Origin: Bacillota bacterium
GTDB lineage: Bacteria > Bacillota > DTU030 > DUMP01
NCBI GenBank assembly: GCA_030154105.1
Contig: JASKKP010000006.1
Location: forward strand, 30,814 to 94,813
DNA length: 64,000 nt
Reading direction: 5' to 3'
Shown in pieces: positions 36,525-45,974 of the stretch. The notes beneath the pieces are model-generated. The model did not search any database, was not told the origin of the DNA, and saw only the letters and a program-made list of their open reading frames with translations. A program made the translations under genes and the position numbers. The stretch's first letter is position 1. Each line of letters opens with the position of its first letter.

Positions 36525-39119
36525 GTGCCAGAGCAAACCCCGATGATGCAGCAGTACTGGGAAATTAAGAACCAGTACCCAGATACGCTTCTCTTCTTTC
36601 GCCTGGGCGATTTTTATGAACTTTTCTTCGGCGATGCGGAAACCGCAGCGGCTGAGCTTGGCTTAACTTTAACCTCCCGTGAGGCGGGGAAAGGCCACCG
36701 CGTGCCCATGTGCGGTGTGCCCTACCATGCTGCGGACGGCTACATTGCGCGGTTGCTCCAAAAAGGCTACACCGTGGCCATCTGTGAGCAAGTGGAAGAT
36801 CCGCGTTTGGCCAAGGGGCTGGTTGAGCGAAAAGTTGTTCGCGTAATCACCGCCGGCACCTTTCTCGACGAGCATGTTCTGGAAGAAAAGCGCAATAACT
36901 TTTTAGTGGCCGTAGCCAGAGATGAGAAGAGCTGGGGTCTTGCCGTTCTGGATGCCGGCACGGGGGAACTTAAGGTAACGGAGATGGCCCGGGACGGCGA
37001 GGAACAGCTCTTGGAAGAAATTGCCCGCCTGCAGCCGGCGGAAGGCCTTTTGGAACCGGCCCTCCTTGCGGATGAGGCCTTTCTCTCACGTCTCCAGCAG
37101 AGCGCAGTTTTCCCTTTGGGAAAACTCGAGCCGTCCGCCTGGGAAAGAGCCAGTGCGGAGGCAACACTGGCCAAAGTTTTTGGTGAAGACTTCCGCAGCC
37201 GTTTTGCCTGCGAAAGATTTAGTGCGGCCCTTACGGCCGCCGGCGCGGCACTGACTTACCTGGGGACGACCCAGCAAACATTGCCTGTACATGTTACCGA
37301 GCTTATACCTTATACCATAGACGCGTACATGCAGCTCGATACCTACACGCGGCGGAACCTGGAGCTTACGCGCTCACTGCGCGAAGGAAAAGTCCAGGGT
37401 TCCCTTTTGGCCGTACTTGACGTTACGGTTACGGCCATGGGCGGACGCCTGCTCCGGCAGTGGCTGGAGCAACCGCTGCGATCGCCGGCGGCCATCAACC
37501 AGCGGCTGGACGCCGTTTCCGAGCTCTTCGAGCGCGATGCCGTGCGGCAAGAGGTACGGCGCCTGCTGCGGCGGGTGCCGGACATGGAGCGGCTGTTGGG
37601 AAAAGTGGTGTACGGCACAGCCACGCCGAAAGACCTGGCTTCACTCCGCTCCGGTTTGGCCATTGTGCCTGACGTACTGAAGTGCCTAGAAGAGCTGCCC
37701 GCTACTCAGGAGCTCGCTGCCGGTCTCGACCCGTTGGAAGAACTTTACAGTAAGCTGGCCAGAGCGCTGGTCGATGATCCGCCCACGCAAACCCGCGAAG
37801 GCAGGCTCGTGCGGGAAGGATACGACGCCGAGATCGATCGTCTGCGCGAGTTGGCCCAGGGCGGCAAACAGTGGATGGCCACCTTAGAAGCGCGGGAGCG
37901 CGAGCGAACGGGTATTAAGTCCCTCAAAGTGGGATACAACAAGGTTTTCGGCTACTACATAGAGGTAACGCGCGCCAACCTCGGAAGCGTGCCGCCGGAC
38001 TACATCCGGCGGCAAACCTTGGCCGGCGCAGAGCGGTTTATCACGCCGGAGCTTAAGGAATACGAAGCCAACATTTTGAGTGCGGAGGAGCGCCTGGTCG
38101 AGCTGGAGTACCAAGTGTTCACCGAACTCTGCCGGGAGGTGGCGGACAAGGCAGGGGCGCTGAGAAGGACGGCCGGGGCGCTGGCACGCCTGGATGCGCT
38201 GGCCGCGCTGGCGGAGGTGGCGGCGCGCTATAACTATGTACGCCCAGAAGTAGATGCTGGTGACAAGATCTGGTTGGTAGAAAGCCGGCATCCTGTGGTA
38301 GAGAGGCTCCGCCCTGAGGAGCCTTTCGTTCCTAACGATGTGTTTCTGGACGGCGGAGATAATCGCTTTATTTTACTTACCGGCCCCAATATGGCCGGCA
38401 AATCCACCTACATCCGGCAGATAGCCTTAAACGTGCTTCTAGCCCAAATGGGCAGCTTTGTGCCGGCGCGCCGGGCGCACATCGGCGTGGTGGATCGGAT
38501 CTTTACCCGCGTCGGGGCTACCGACGACCTTGCGGCGGGGGATAGTACCTTCATGGTGGAAATGCGGGAGTGCGAGGTAATCCTGCGCGAGGCTACGGCG
38601 AGGAGCCTGGTCATTCTCGACGAAGTAGGAAGAGGAACCAGTACCCTTGACGGCCTGAGCCTCGCCCAGGCAATCGCCGAGCACCTGGCCACAAAGGTGG
38701 GTTGCCGGACCCTTTTTTCCACCCACTACCACGAACTCACCTCCCTGGCCGAACGGGTACCGGGCATCAAAAATTTCACCATGGCTGTAGCCGAGAAAGG
38801 GCAGGACCTCCTTTTCCTGCGCCGGGTTGTGCCAGGGGGAAGCGACCGCAGCTACGGGATTCAGGTGGCGCGACTGGCCGGGCTGCCGCCTGAGGTTTTA
38901 AACCGGGCCCAGGAAATCCTAGACCACTTGAGCGCTAAAGGGAGTGCCGGGGAAGAAGTGGCCGCCGGCCGGGAAGACGGGAACTCCGTGTGGGAAGTTG
39001 TGGGACGCAAGCTCCTCGGGTTGGACCTGGCTCATCTACCCCCCTTGGAACTCATGCTGATTATAGCCGGGCTTCAGGAGGAGCTTAGGCGCGGGGGTGC
39101 AAGCAGTGGGAAAGATTAG
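36525..39119 (+). CDS. mutS: DNA mismatch repair protein MutS
   Basis: Recognises base mismatches. The 864 residues contain the N-terminal mismatch-binding motif FFRLGDFYELF (Phe-x-Glu type, about residues 24-34), the lever and clamp regions, and the ABC-type ATPase with TGPNMAGKSTYIRQ and the DEVGRGTSTLDG signature. GTG 36525 follows GAAGGAGG. It overlaps mutL by 14 bp. Confidence 0.97.
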   Translation: MPEQTPMMQQYWEIKNQYPDTLLFFRLGDFYELFFGDAETAAAELGLTLTSREAGKGHRVPMCGVPYHAADGYIARLLQKGYTVAICEQVEDPRLAKGLVERKVVRVITAGTFLDEHVLEEKRNNFLVAVARDEKSWGLAVLDAGTGELKVTEMARDGEEQLLEEIARLQPAEGLLEPALLADEAFLSRLQQSAVFPLGKLEPSAWERASAEATLAKVFGEDFRSRFACERFSAALTAAGAALTYLGTTQQTLPVHVTELIPYTIDAYMQLDTYTRRNLELTRSLREGKVQGSLLAVLDVTVTAMGGRLLRQWLEQPLRSPAAINQRLDAVSELFERDAVRQEVRRLLRRVPDMERLLGKVVYGTATPKDLASLRSGLAIVPDVLKCLEELPATQELAAGLDPLEELYSKLARALVDDPPTQTREGRLVREGYDAEIDRLRELAQGGKQWMATLEARERERTGIKSLKVGYNKVFGYYIEVTRANLGSVPPDYIRRQTLAGAERFITPELKEYEANILSAEERLVELEYQVFTELCREVADKAGALRRTAGALARLDALAALAEVAARYNYVRPEVDAGDKIWLVESRHPVVERLRPEEPFVPNDVFLDGGDNRFILLTGPNMAGKSTYIRQIALNVLLAQMGSFVPARRAHIGVVDRIFTRVGATDDLAAGDSTFMVEMRECEVILREATARSLVILDEVGRGTSTLDGLSLAQAIAEHLATKVGCRTLFSTHYHELTSLAERVPGIKNFTMAVAEKGQDLLFLRRVVPGGSDRSYGIQVARLAGLPPEVLNRAQEILDHLSAKGSAGEEVAAGREDGNSVWEVVGRKLLGLDLAHLPPLELMLIIAGLQEELRRGGASSGKD

Positions 39120-40914
39120 AGTGCTGCCACCGGAGGTCGTAGAACGGATCGCAGCAGGTGAAGTGATAGAAAGGCCGGCCTCGGTAGTCAAGGAACTCGT
39201 TGAGAATTCGCTCGACGCCGGTGCAACGCGCGTAGAAGTTACCCTTCAACGGGCCGGCTTAGACCTTATTGCCGTACGGGATGACGGCGAGGGTATGACG
39301 CCCGAGGACGCGCGGCTTGCTCTTGTCCGGCATGCTACGAGTAAAATCAGCAAAGCTGAAGATCTTATCGCGGTGCAAAGCTTTGGCTTTCGCGGGGAAG
39401 CCTTGCCCAGTATTGCGGCCGTAGCGCACCTTAAGCTGGTGTCGGCTGTGCCGGGAGCCGTGGAGGGTGTTCAAGTGGAGTGCGCGGGCGGCTCGGAGCC
39501 GGAGGTAACGCCCTGTGCCGCAGCTCCCGGCACTTTGGTAGAAGTCCGGCGGCTTTTCTTTAACACGCCGGCCCGCTTTAAATTCCTAAAGAGCGAGCAC
39601 ACCGAACTCAAGCATATCGTGGAAGTGCTTACCCGCCTGGCCGTGCTGCGCCCGGACGTTTCTTTCCGGGCCACCAGCGACGGCCGCGACCTGTTCACCA
39701 CCTCTGGTTCCGGAAGCCGCCGCGCGGTGCTGGAGCTGGTTCTCGGGCGCGGCGAGGATATAGGCTGGATACCGTTTGAGGCAGAAAACCGTCACTTTCG
39801 GTTGGCGGGTTGGTTGGCACCGCCGGAATTTGCCCGCGCCACTCGGAGCCAGCAGGTGCTGATCGTTAACGGCCGCTGGGTCAAAAGCTCTTTTCTCGCC
39901 TTGGCCGTAGAGGCCGGCTACGGGCCGCACTTGGTGAACAGCCGTCACCCCGTGTTCTGCCTGGAGGTAAACACCGCGCCTGGCCTGGTCGATGTCAATG
40001 TCCACCCGGCCAAGCTGGAGGTACGGCTCAGCCATGAAAAGGAGCTGAGAGCCCTCATTCAGGACGCGGTGCGCCGGGCGCTCGGACAGAAAGACGTGCT
40101 GCTTAAGGCACCGGCCCGAATGCCGCTTCCGGCTTCGGGGGACAATAGCGGCGGAACGGGGACCTTCGTCAAGGAGGAATCGGCCGCCTATCGGGAAGAA
40201 GGGCTATTTTCCTTTGCTTGTCCCCATGCGCCGGCGAGCGTCGGCCATTCTGCCCGCCCGCTTGCGGCGGGAACTGCGGAACCGCTACCCGAAGGCCCTC
40301 CAAATACCGAGGGTGCCCTCTGGCCCGGCTTTGTTTCGGCAGAGTACTTGGGGCAGGCCTTAGGAACGTATCTGGTGACCGCCGGGCCAGACGGTATTTA
40401 CCTGGTAGACCAGCATGCGGCGCACGAACGGGTATTGTTTGAAAAGCTGGGGCAAAACCTCGATCGGGAAGGCATACCCGTTCAACCTCTCGTTGTGCCG
40501 CAAACCATCGTTGTAACCGAGCCGGAGCATGCTGCCTGGGCTTCGAGAAAAGAATACTGGAACCGTATCGGCCTCCAGCTGGAGGAATTTGGCACCAACA
40601 CCCTCATTTTGCGGGCTGTGCCGCAAATCCTTCCCGTAAGTCAGGCGCTTAATTTTGTGCGCGACCTCCTAGAGGAAACTCAGGAAATCGAAGGAGAAGC
40701 GGTTTGGGAAAAGGAACGACGGCATTTCCTGTCCTTATTGGCCTGCCATGCGGCCATCCGCGCCGGCCAGGTTCTTTCGCCCCAAGAGGCAACCCACCTG
40801 CTTGCGGAGCTCGGCCGCTGTAGGCATCCCTTTAACTGTCCCCACGGCCGTCCCACCGTAATTTGCCTTAGCCGGCGCGAGCTCGAGAAACGCTTCCTCA
40901 GGCTATTGGGTTAA
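39106..40914 (+). CDS. mutL: DNA mismatch repair protein MutL
   Basis: A GHKL ATPase that couples MutS to strand removal. The N-terminal part shows VVERIAAGEVIERPASVVKE, DDGEGM and GFRGEALPSI. The C-terminal part carries the nicking-endonuclease motif DQHAAHERVLFE and CPHGRPT, so this is the nicking type found in bacteria without MutH. A low-conservation linker lies at about 330-410. GTG 39106 matches the family start MGKIRVLP; GTG 39097 is in frame 9 bp upstream. The length is 602 residues. Confidence 0.96.
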   Translation: MGKIRVLPPEVVERIAAGEVIERPASVVKELVENSLDAGATRVEVTLQRAGLDLIAVRDDGEGMTPEDARLALVRHATSKISKAEDLIAVQSFGFRGEALPSIAAVAHLKLVSAVPGAVEGVQVECAGGSEPEVTPCAAAPGTLVEVRRLFFNTPARFKFLKSEHTELKHIVEVLTRLAVLRPDVSFRATSDGRDLFTTSGSGSRRAVLELVLGRGEDIGWIPFEAENRHFRLAGWLAPPEFARATRSQQVLIVNGRWVKSSFLALAVEAGYGPHLVNSRHPVFCLEVNTAPGLVDVNVHPAKLEVRLSHEKELRALIQDAVRRALGQKDVLLKAPARMPLPASGDNSGGTGTFVKEESAAYREEGLFSFACPHAPASVGHSARPLAAGTAEPLPEGPPNTEGALWPGFVSAEYLGQALGTYLVTAGPDGIYLVDQHAAHERVLFEKLGQNLDREGIPVQPLVVPQTIVVTEPEHAAWASRKEYWNRIGLQLEEFGTNTLILRAVPQILPVSQALNFVRDLLEETQEIEGEAVWEKERRHFLSLLACHAAIRAGQVLSPQEATHLLAELGRCRHPFNCPHGRPTVICLSRRELEKRFLRLLG

Positions 40915-40959
40915 AAATAGGGTAGACCCCATTTCATCTCCCGCGAAGGGTGAGTTAAA

Positions 40960-41904
40960 ATGTATCCCCTACTCGTCTTACTGGGACCGACGGCTGTGGG
41001 CAAAACTGCGGTGGCCATTAAAGTAGCCAAACGGCTGAAGGGAGAAATAATATCGGCCGATTCCATGCAGGTATATCGTCACCTGGATGTAGGGACGGCC
41101 AAGCCAACTCAGGCCGAGCGTGCCGGCGTTCCTCACCACTTGATTGATGTGGTTGAGCCGAATGAGGAATTTAATGTCGTGCGTTTCCAAACTGAGGTAA
41201 AACGCTTGGTCCCGGAGATCGCGGGCCGCGGTCATCTTCCCATGCTGGTCGGCGGGACCGGCCTTTACATTCGGGCGGTAGTGGATAATTACAATTTCAG
41301 CCCCGGCGGTCCTAACCCCCTCTTGCGGGCAACTCTTAGAGAACGTGCGGAAAGGGAAGGGGCCGCCGCTCTGTACGCCGAACTAAAAGAATTAGATCCT
41401 TTGGCTGCGGCCAGAATTCAGCCTACGGACGTCCGCCGAATCATCAGGGCCCTTGAGGTAAAGAAGCTGACCGGTCAGAGGATATCCGAGCGGGGTAAAG
41501 GCCCACCGCTTTATCGTACCCTGCAGATCGGCCTTATTCGCGAACGACAGCGCCTGTATGCCGCCATCGACGCGCGGGTGGACGAAATGATCGAGCAGGG
41601 GCTTATTGAGGAAACCAGGTGGCTACTCGCTCAAGGGTACCCGGAAACTCTGCCCGTTTTCCAAGCGTTGGGTTATAAAGAGATGATCCCCTATCTCCGC
41701 GGCGAAGCCACCCTAGAGGAAGCGCGAAGAATCCTTAAGCGGGAAACGCGCCACTTTGCCAAACGCCAGCTTACCTGGTTTCGGCGGGACAAACGAATAA
41801 TCTGGTTGGACCGCGATGCCTTTTCACGGGAAGAGGACCTAGTTGAGGAAATTGCCCGGTTGGCAGAAGGAAAACTTCTAGGCGATCACGAATGTAACCA
41901 ATAG
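40960..41904 (+). CDS. miaA: tRNA dimethylallyltransferase MiaA
   Basis: Transfers dimethylallyl to A37 of tRNA. The 314 residues show GPTAVGKTAVA (Walker A, about 9-19), SADSMQVYRHLDVGTAKP and VGGTGLYIRAV. ATG 40960 follows AAGGGTGA. It is followed by hfq, the classic miaA-hfq order. Confidence 0.96.
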   Translation: MYPLLVLLGPTAVGKTAVAIKVAKRLKGEIISADSMQVYRHLDVGTAKPTQAERAGVPHHLIDVVEPNEEFNVVRFQTEVKRLVPEIAGRGHLPMLVGGTGLYIRAVVDNYNFSPGGPNPLLRATLRERAEREGAAALYAELKELDPLAAARIQPTDVRRIIRALEVKKLTGQRISERGKGPPLYRTLQIGLIRERQRLYAAIDARVDEMIEQGLIEETRWLLAQGYPETLPVFQALGYKEMIPYLRGEATLEEARRILKRETRHFAKRQLTWFRRDKRIIWLDRDAFSREEDLVEEIARLAEGKLLGDHECNQ

Positions 41905-41934
41905 AAGAGAAAGAAAACGCTGGAGGCGATGAGG

Positions 41935-42180
41935 ATGACAAAGCCGCAGCCGAACCTGCAGGATTTCTTCTTGAACCAAATCCGCAAGGAGAATGTACCC
42001 GCCACCGTTTATCTTGTGAACGGATTCCAAATCCGCGGCCTGGTGCGCGGATTTGATAACTTCACCGTTGTCTTGGAATCGGACGGGAAGCAGATGCTCG
42101 TTTACAAGCACGCAATTTCTACTATTACTCCCATGCGCCCGGTAAATTACAACCCGCCCCCGGAAAATACAGGGGCGTAG
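41935..42180 (+). CDS. hfq: RNA chaperone Hfq
   Basis: An 81-residue Sm-like hexamer-forming protein that pairs small RNAs with mRNAs. Sm1 ([21 protein letters not shown]) and Sm2 (YKHAISTI) are intact. ATG 41935 has 8-bp spacing to GGAGG; the ATG at 41929 is too close to it. Confidence 0.95.
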   Translation: MTKPQPNLQDFFLNQIRKENVPATVYLVNGFQIRGLVRGFDNFTVVLESDGKQMLVYKHAISTITPMRPVNYNPPPENTGA

Positions 42181-42197
42181 CAAGAAGCGGAGATCTG

Positions 42198-42226
42198 AGG
42201 CCAGCCTAGGGGCTGGCCTTTAGTTT
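42198..42226 (+). terminator. Intrinsic terminator after hfq
   Basis: Nine-base-pair stem AGGCCAGCC/GGCTGGCCT (42198-42206 with 42211-42219), loop TAGG, then TTTAGTTTT. Confidence 0.85.
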
Positions 42227-42288
42227 TGCACACCTTAGCCCTCGCCGGCGTATATTATAGTGACACATAGGGCTCGGAGGTGACGGCT

Positions 42289-43251
42289 TTGGCGAGACGC
42301 GGCGAGAGGCGACCACCAGTTCAGGTAGAACGCATAAGCATGCTCGTGGAAAAAGGAGAACTGGCTCCTCCCGCGGCGCTGGCCAGTTTCCGGCAAACGG
42401 GTACCCCGTTGGCCGTTTCATCCACCGCCGGTACGGATTCCCCTTTGGAAAAGGCCCTGGCCAACCTTGACAGGCTGGTGGGGCTTAAGGAGGTTAAACA
42501 GCTGGTCCATGAAATTAAGGCCTTTATTGAGATCCAACAGCGGCGGGCGCAGGAAGGTTTGGCCACCGAGCCATTGACTCTCCATATGATCTTTAAAGGC
42601 AATCCTGGAACAGGCAAGACCACGGTGGCCCGTATCCTCGGATGCATCTTTAAGGAGTTGGGAGTCCTTTCCAAAGGCCACCTGGTGGAGGTAGAACGGG
42701 CCGACTTGGTTGGGGAGTACATCGGACATACCGCGCAGAAGACGCGCGAACAGATTAGAAAGGCACTAGGAGGAATCCTCTTCGTCGACGAGGCTTACTC
42801 TCTGGCCCGGGGTGGCGAAAAGGATTTCGGCAAGGAATCGATTGACTGTTTGGTCAAAGCTATGGAAGATCACCGGGATGACCTGGTGCTCATTCTGGCC
42901 GGGTATCGGGAAGAGATGGACTATTTCCTTCAGACTAACCCGGGCCTGCGCTCCCGTTTTCCCATTCGCATCGACTTTCCCGATTACACGCTGGATGAAC
43001 TCCTCGAAATTGCCCAGATCTTTCTGGCGGAAAGAGACTATTACCTCAGCGTAAGCGCACGCGAAGAACTTATGCGCCAGCTTCAGGTGGCCCACAACCT
43101 CCGTCACAGCGGCAACGCGCGCCTGGTGCGCAATATCATCGAACGGGCCATCCGCCGCCAAGCCGTACGCCTCTCCGGTCAAAAGAATTTAAGCCGGGAC
43201 CAACTTATGATTATTGAGCGGGTCGACCTGGAAGGAGGGGCGGCAGCTTGA
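42289..43251 (+). CDS. spoVK: SpoVK-like AAA+ ATPase (CbxX/CfqX family)
   Basis: A 320-residue CbxX/CfqX-type AAA+ ATPase. Walker A is GNPGTGKTTVA, Walker B is GILFVDEAYSL, and sensor/arginine-finger regions are seen in NPGLRSRFPIRIDFPDY. In Bacillus, SpoVK is needed for spore maturation and lies after hfq, as here. TTG 42289 has 6-bp spacing to GGAGGTG; the GTG at 42280 is part of that site. It overlaps the next gene by 4 bp. Confidence 0.88.
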   Translation: MARRGERRPPVQVERISMLVEKGELAPPAALASFRQTGTPLAVSSTAGTDSPLEKALANLDRLVGLKEVKQLVHEIKAFIEIQQRRAQEGLATEPLTLHMIFKGNPGTGKTTVARILGCIFKELGVLSKGHLVEVERADLVGEYIGHTAQKTREQIRKALGGILFVDEAYSLARGGEKDFGKESIDCLVKAMEDHRDDLVLILAGYREEMDYFLQTNPGLRSRFPIRIDFPDYTLDELLEIAQIFLAERDYYLSVSAREELMRQLQVAHNLRHSGNARLVRNIIERAIRRQAVRLSGQKNLSRDQLMIIERVDLEGGAAA

Positions 43252-43856
43252 AGGAATGCCTTATCGTCGGGAAAACGCACGCGGGCAAGACTATGTTTGC
43301 CCTCAACTTTGCCCATTACTTGGGGGTGACGAACCTCGAGATTACCTTTCGCCATCCCAGCGGGTTGGTGGGCAGCAAGACGTATAGCATTAGCGCAGCC
43401 AGGCGGGAACTGGTCGGGGCCGCACCGCACACGACGCGCGCCCTTCAAAGCATTACTTTGGATCTTCCTGTCGGCAAGGGCAGCAAACGTTGCCTTTTTA
43501 CCGACACCAGCGGCCTGGTCGACCATATTCATGCCGACGTGGAAATACGCCGAGCGATAGCCCAGACCCTTGGTGCCATCCGGGAAGCGGACTTGATTCT
43601 TCACCTCATAGACGCTGCGGCGGTAGGCTTACAGGACGCGCCCTCCGCGCTGGGGGAGGTAGATTACCAGGTAGCGCAATTTGCCCAGATGCGGACCGGC
43701 TATGCCATGCTCGCCAACAAAATGGACCTGCCGGGAGCTTCGGTCGGCCTAGCCAGGCTGCGCCAGGAATTTCCCGGCCACACCATCCTCCCCATTTCGG
43801 CGCTCTACAAGCGCGGTTTCCGGGAGGTGAAGGCGTTTGTCCAGCGCTATCTTTGA
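43248..43856 (+). CDS. Small unassigned TRAFAC-type GTPase
   Basis: A 202-residue cytosolic protein with a complete set of GTPase motifs: GKTHAGKT (P-loop), DTSGLVDH (G3), ANKMD (G4) and an ISA (G5) element. It is too short for HflX or Era and lacks their extra domains, so I leave it unnamed. The TTG start overlaps the SpoVK-like gene, and its end overlaps the membrane protein after it by 20 bp, so the three probably work together. Confidence 0.8.
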   Translation: MKECLIVGKTHAGKTMFALNFAHYLGVTNLEITFRHPSGLVGSKTYSISAARRELVGAAPHTTRALQSITLDLPVGKGSKRCLFTDTSGLVDHIHADVEIRRAIAQTLGAIREADLILHLIDAAAVGLQDAPSALGEVDYQVAQFAQMRTGYAMLANKMDLPGASVGLARLRQEFPGHTILPISALYKRGFREVKAFVQRYL

Positions 43857-44430
43857 CGTAATCAGGGATCTGGCGGCTCTCTTTGCCACCGGCCTGGCGA
43901 TAAAACTCCTGGACGATCATCTAGACCGGGAGGAAACTTTTTTCTCCCGGCCTGTTTTGGCCACCCTCTTAGACCGAGGTACCGGTGCCTACTCCTTGCT
44001 TTCTTACGCTCTGGCCGCGCGGCTCAAGCCGGACTGGGCCCTAACTCTGTTTCTGGCCAGCTACGGTTGCGGCATGCTTGGGGACAGCCCTTGGCGTCTG
44101 CCCACCCGCTTGCCGGCTTACGGCGAAACTTGCTTAGTGTTTGCGTTGGGGGTGCTAGCAACCGATTGGCAGGAAATGACTTCTTCAGCAGCTTTTATCC
44201 TTGGCGTGCAACTCATCGACGACGTCCTTGACTTAGCGCAAGACCGGCACGCCCTGCGCCCCAACTTGGCGGCGAAGTGGGGTAGGGTGGAGTCCGCCCT
44301 GGCCGGCATTGCTTTTGTTCTCATCGGCCTACTTTTGGACCTGCGAAAAATCATCCTGGGGCTCGCCGTCCTGCCGGCAGTTTTATACGTGGCCCGAGCC
44401 CCGTGGTTGAAGGGAGCTGGAAAACCATGA
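43837..44430 (+). CDS. Membrane protein with two aspartate-rich DDxxD motifs
   Basis: A 197-residue, mostly hydrophobic protein with about four to five membrane segments. KLLDDHLDREE (near residue 24) and QLIDDVLDLAQD (near residue 127) are aspartate-rich motifs like those that bind Mg-diphosphate in prenyl synthases and UbiA-type prenyltransferases, although the protein is shorter than either family. I recognise no named family. TTG 43837 starts inside the GTPase gene. Enzyme activity is a guess from the motifs only. Confidence 0.7.
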   Translation: MSSAIFDVIRDLAALFATGLAIKLLDDHLDREETFFSRPVLATLLDRGTGAYSLLSYALAARLKPDWALTLFLASYGCGMLGDSPWRLPTRLPAYGETCLVFALGVLATDWQEMTSSAAFILGVQLIDDVLDLAQDRHALRPNLAAKWGRVESALAGIAFVLIGLLLDLRKIILGLAVLPAVLYVARAPWLKGAGKP

Positions 44431-44648
44431 CATTCTTTGCCTTGGGCGCGCTCGTTCTTTCCTGGCTGTTCTTCTTTCTGGCCGGTTTTGCTTGGGGCCG
44501 CCGGCGCGGAAAGATAGAAGGACGGCGCCTGGGCCTAAAGGAGGCCCCGCTGGCCTGGCGCCAGGAATCGCTCATTGCGGGCCGTTGCGTTCTCTGCCAG
44601 ACCTCCTCCGGAGGGCAGGGCTTTTCTTACCTAACCAAAGAGGTATAA
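44427..44648 (+). CDS. Small single-pass membrane protein, unknown
   Basis: A 73-residue protein with one N-terminal membrane helix (FFALGALVLSWLFFFLAGFAWG), a basic stretch and a C-terminal CVLC pair. ATG 44427 overlaps the stop of the preceding membrane protein (ATGA). It completes the overlapping spoVK-GTPase-membrane set. No family is recognised. Confidence 0.6.
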   Translation: MTFFALGALVLSWLFFFLAGFAWGRRRGKIEGRRLGLKEAPLAWRQESLIAGRCVLCQTSSGGQGFSYLTKEV

Positions 44649-44649
44649 T
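44644..44649 (+). promoter_or_regulatory. Possible -10 element before the YnbB-like gene
   Basis: TATAAT at 44644-44649, overlapping the stop region of the small membrane protein and ~39 bp before the next start. No good -35 is seen. Confidence 0.35.
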
Positions 44650-44687
44650 TAGGGAAGCAAAATGAATTAATTCTAGGAGGTAACGGT

Positions 44688-45974
44688 TTGACCTGGCTGG
44701 CAGATATGAACGTGGAAAAAGAATTGGATCCCCGGCTTACGCGCCTAGCAGAGGAAGTTAGATCCAGCGCGGCTGTTGAAAAAGGGTTACGGCAGATTGA
44801 AAAGATTGTTCGCCACAATCAAATGCGCGTGCTGGCGGCATTCCGCACCGCGCAAGTAAGCGAGTTTCACTTTGCGCCTAGTACCGGTTACGGTTACGAC
44901 GACAGCGGCCGGACGAAGCTGGAGGAGGTATTTGCCGCGGTATTTGGAGCCGAGGCGGCCTTGGTGCGCTGTCAGATCGTTTCTGGCACTCATGCGCTGG
45001 CGCTAGCTCTTTTCGGAGTGTTGCGCCCGGGAGGGGAACTGGTCGCCGTAACCGGCAAGCCTTATGATACACTAAGCGAAATTATTGCGGGACCGCCTGG
45101 AAGCGGTTCGCTGAGCGACTTCCAGGTGGAATACAAGGAAGTGCCTTGGCACAAGGGCGAAATCGACCTTGGAGCGATCGAAGCTGCCATCAGCCGGCGT
45201 ACGAGCGCCGTCTTGATTCAGCGCTCGCGCGGCTACAGCCTACGGCCCTCCCTAAGTGTTTCCCAAATTGGAGAAATCGTCCGGGCGGTGAAGGCAATCA
45301 ACCCGCGCACGGTGGTCATTGTCGACAACTGCTACGGGGAGTTTGTGGAGCTCAGCGAGCCGCCGGCGGTAGGCGCCGATCTAACGGCGGGTTCGCTTAT
45401 AAAAAACCCGGGCGGGGGACTAGCTCCTTGTGGCGGGTACGTCGTAGGGAAAAGCGAGTTTGTCCAACGCGCCGCCAACCGGCTGACAGCGCCCGGGTTG
45501 GGCGGCGCGTGCGGCCCAAGTCTGGGCCTTAACCGCCTCCTTTTCCAGGGGTTTTATCTGGCTCCGACGGCAGTAGGCGAAGCGTTGGCCGGAGCAGTAT
45601 TTGCCGCCGGGTTGTTCCGGAGGCTGGGATTTGCCGTTTCTCCGGCGCCGGAGGAGGTTCGCTCCGATATCGTTCAGGCTATTTCACTCGGGCAACCCGA
45701 GGCGGTTCTCACCTTTTGCCGAGCGATTCAAGAGAGTTCGCCCGTTAATTCCTTTGTCCGCCCCGAAGCCGCTCCTCTTCCCGGTTACAAGACGCCAATC
45801 GTCATGGCGGCGGGAACATTCATTCAAGGTTCGTCCTTAGAACTTTCCGCCGATGCCCCGTTGCGTCCGCCGTATACGGTTTTCCTGCAGGGTGGTCTAT
45901 CGCGTTTCCAAGTGGAATTTGCAGCTCTGCGGGCTGCCCAGGCGTTGCTAGAACGAGGCCTGATAACCTTGTAG
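44688..45974 (+). CDS. ynbB: YnbB/aluminium-resistance family PLP protein (methionine gamma-lyase-like)
   Basis: A 428-residue fold-I PLP protein of the Cys/Met-metabolism type known as aluminium resistance protein or YnbB. Markers are QIVSGTHALALALFG, IQRSRGYSLRPSL, IVDNCYGEF and the Schiff-base lysine in GSLIKNPGGGLAPCGGY. The substrate is not known for certain. In Bacillus the order is spoVK-ynbA-ynbB, matching this place. TTG 44688 follows AGGAGGT. Confidence 0.88.
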   Translation: MTWLADMNVEKELDPRLTRLAEEVRSSAAVEKGLRQIEKIVRHNQMRVLAAFRTAQVSEFHFAPSTGYGYDDSGRTKLEEVFAAVFGAEAALVRCQIVSGTHALALALFGVLRPGGELVAVTGKPYDTLSEIIAGPPGSGSLSDFQVEYKEVPWHKGEIDLGAIEAAISRRTSAVLIQRSRGYSLRPSLSVSQIGEIVRAVKAINPRTVVIVDNCYGEFVELSEPPAVGADLTAGSLIKNPGGGLAPCGGYVVGKSEFVQRAANRLTAPGLGGACGPSLGLNRLLFQGFYLAPTAVGEALAGAVFAAGLFRRLGFAVSPAPEEVRSDIVQAISLGQPEAVLTFCRAIQESSPVNSFVRPEAAPLPGYKTPIVMAAGTFIQGSSLELSADAPLRPPYTVFLQGGLSRFQVEFAALRAAQALLERGLITL

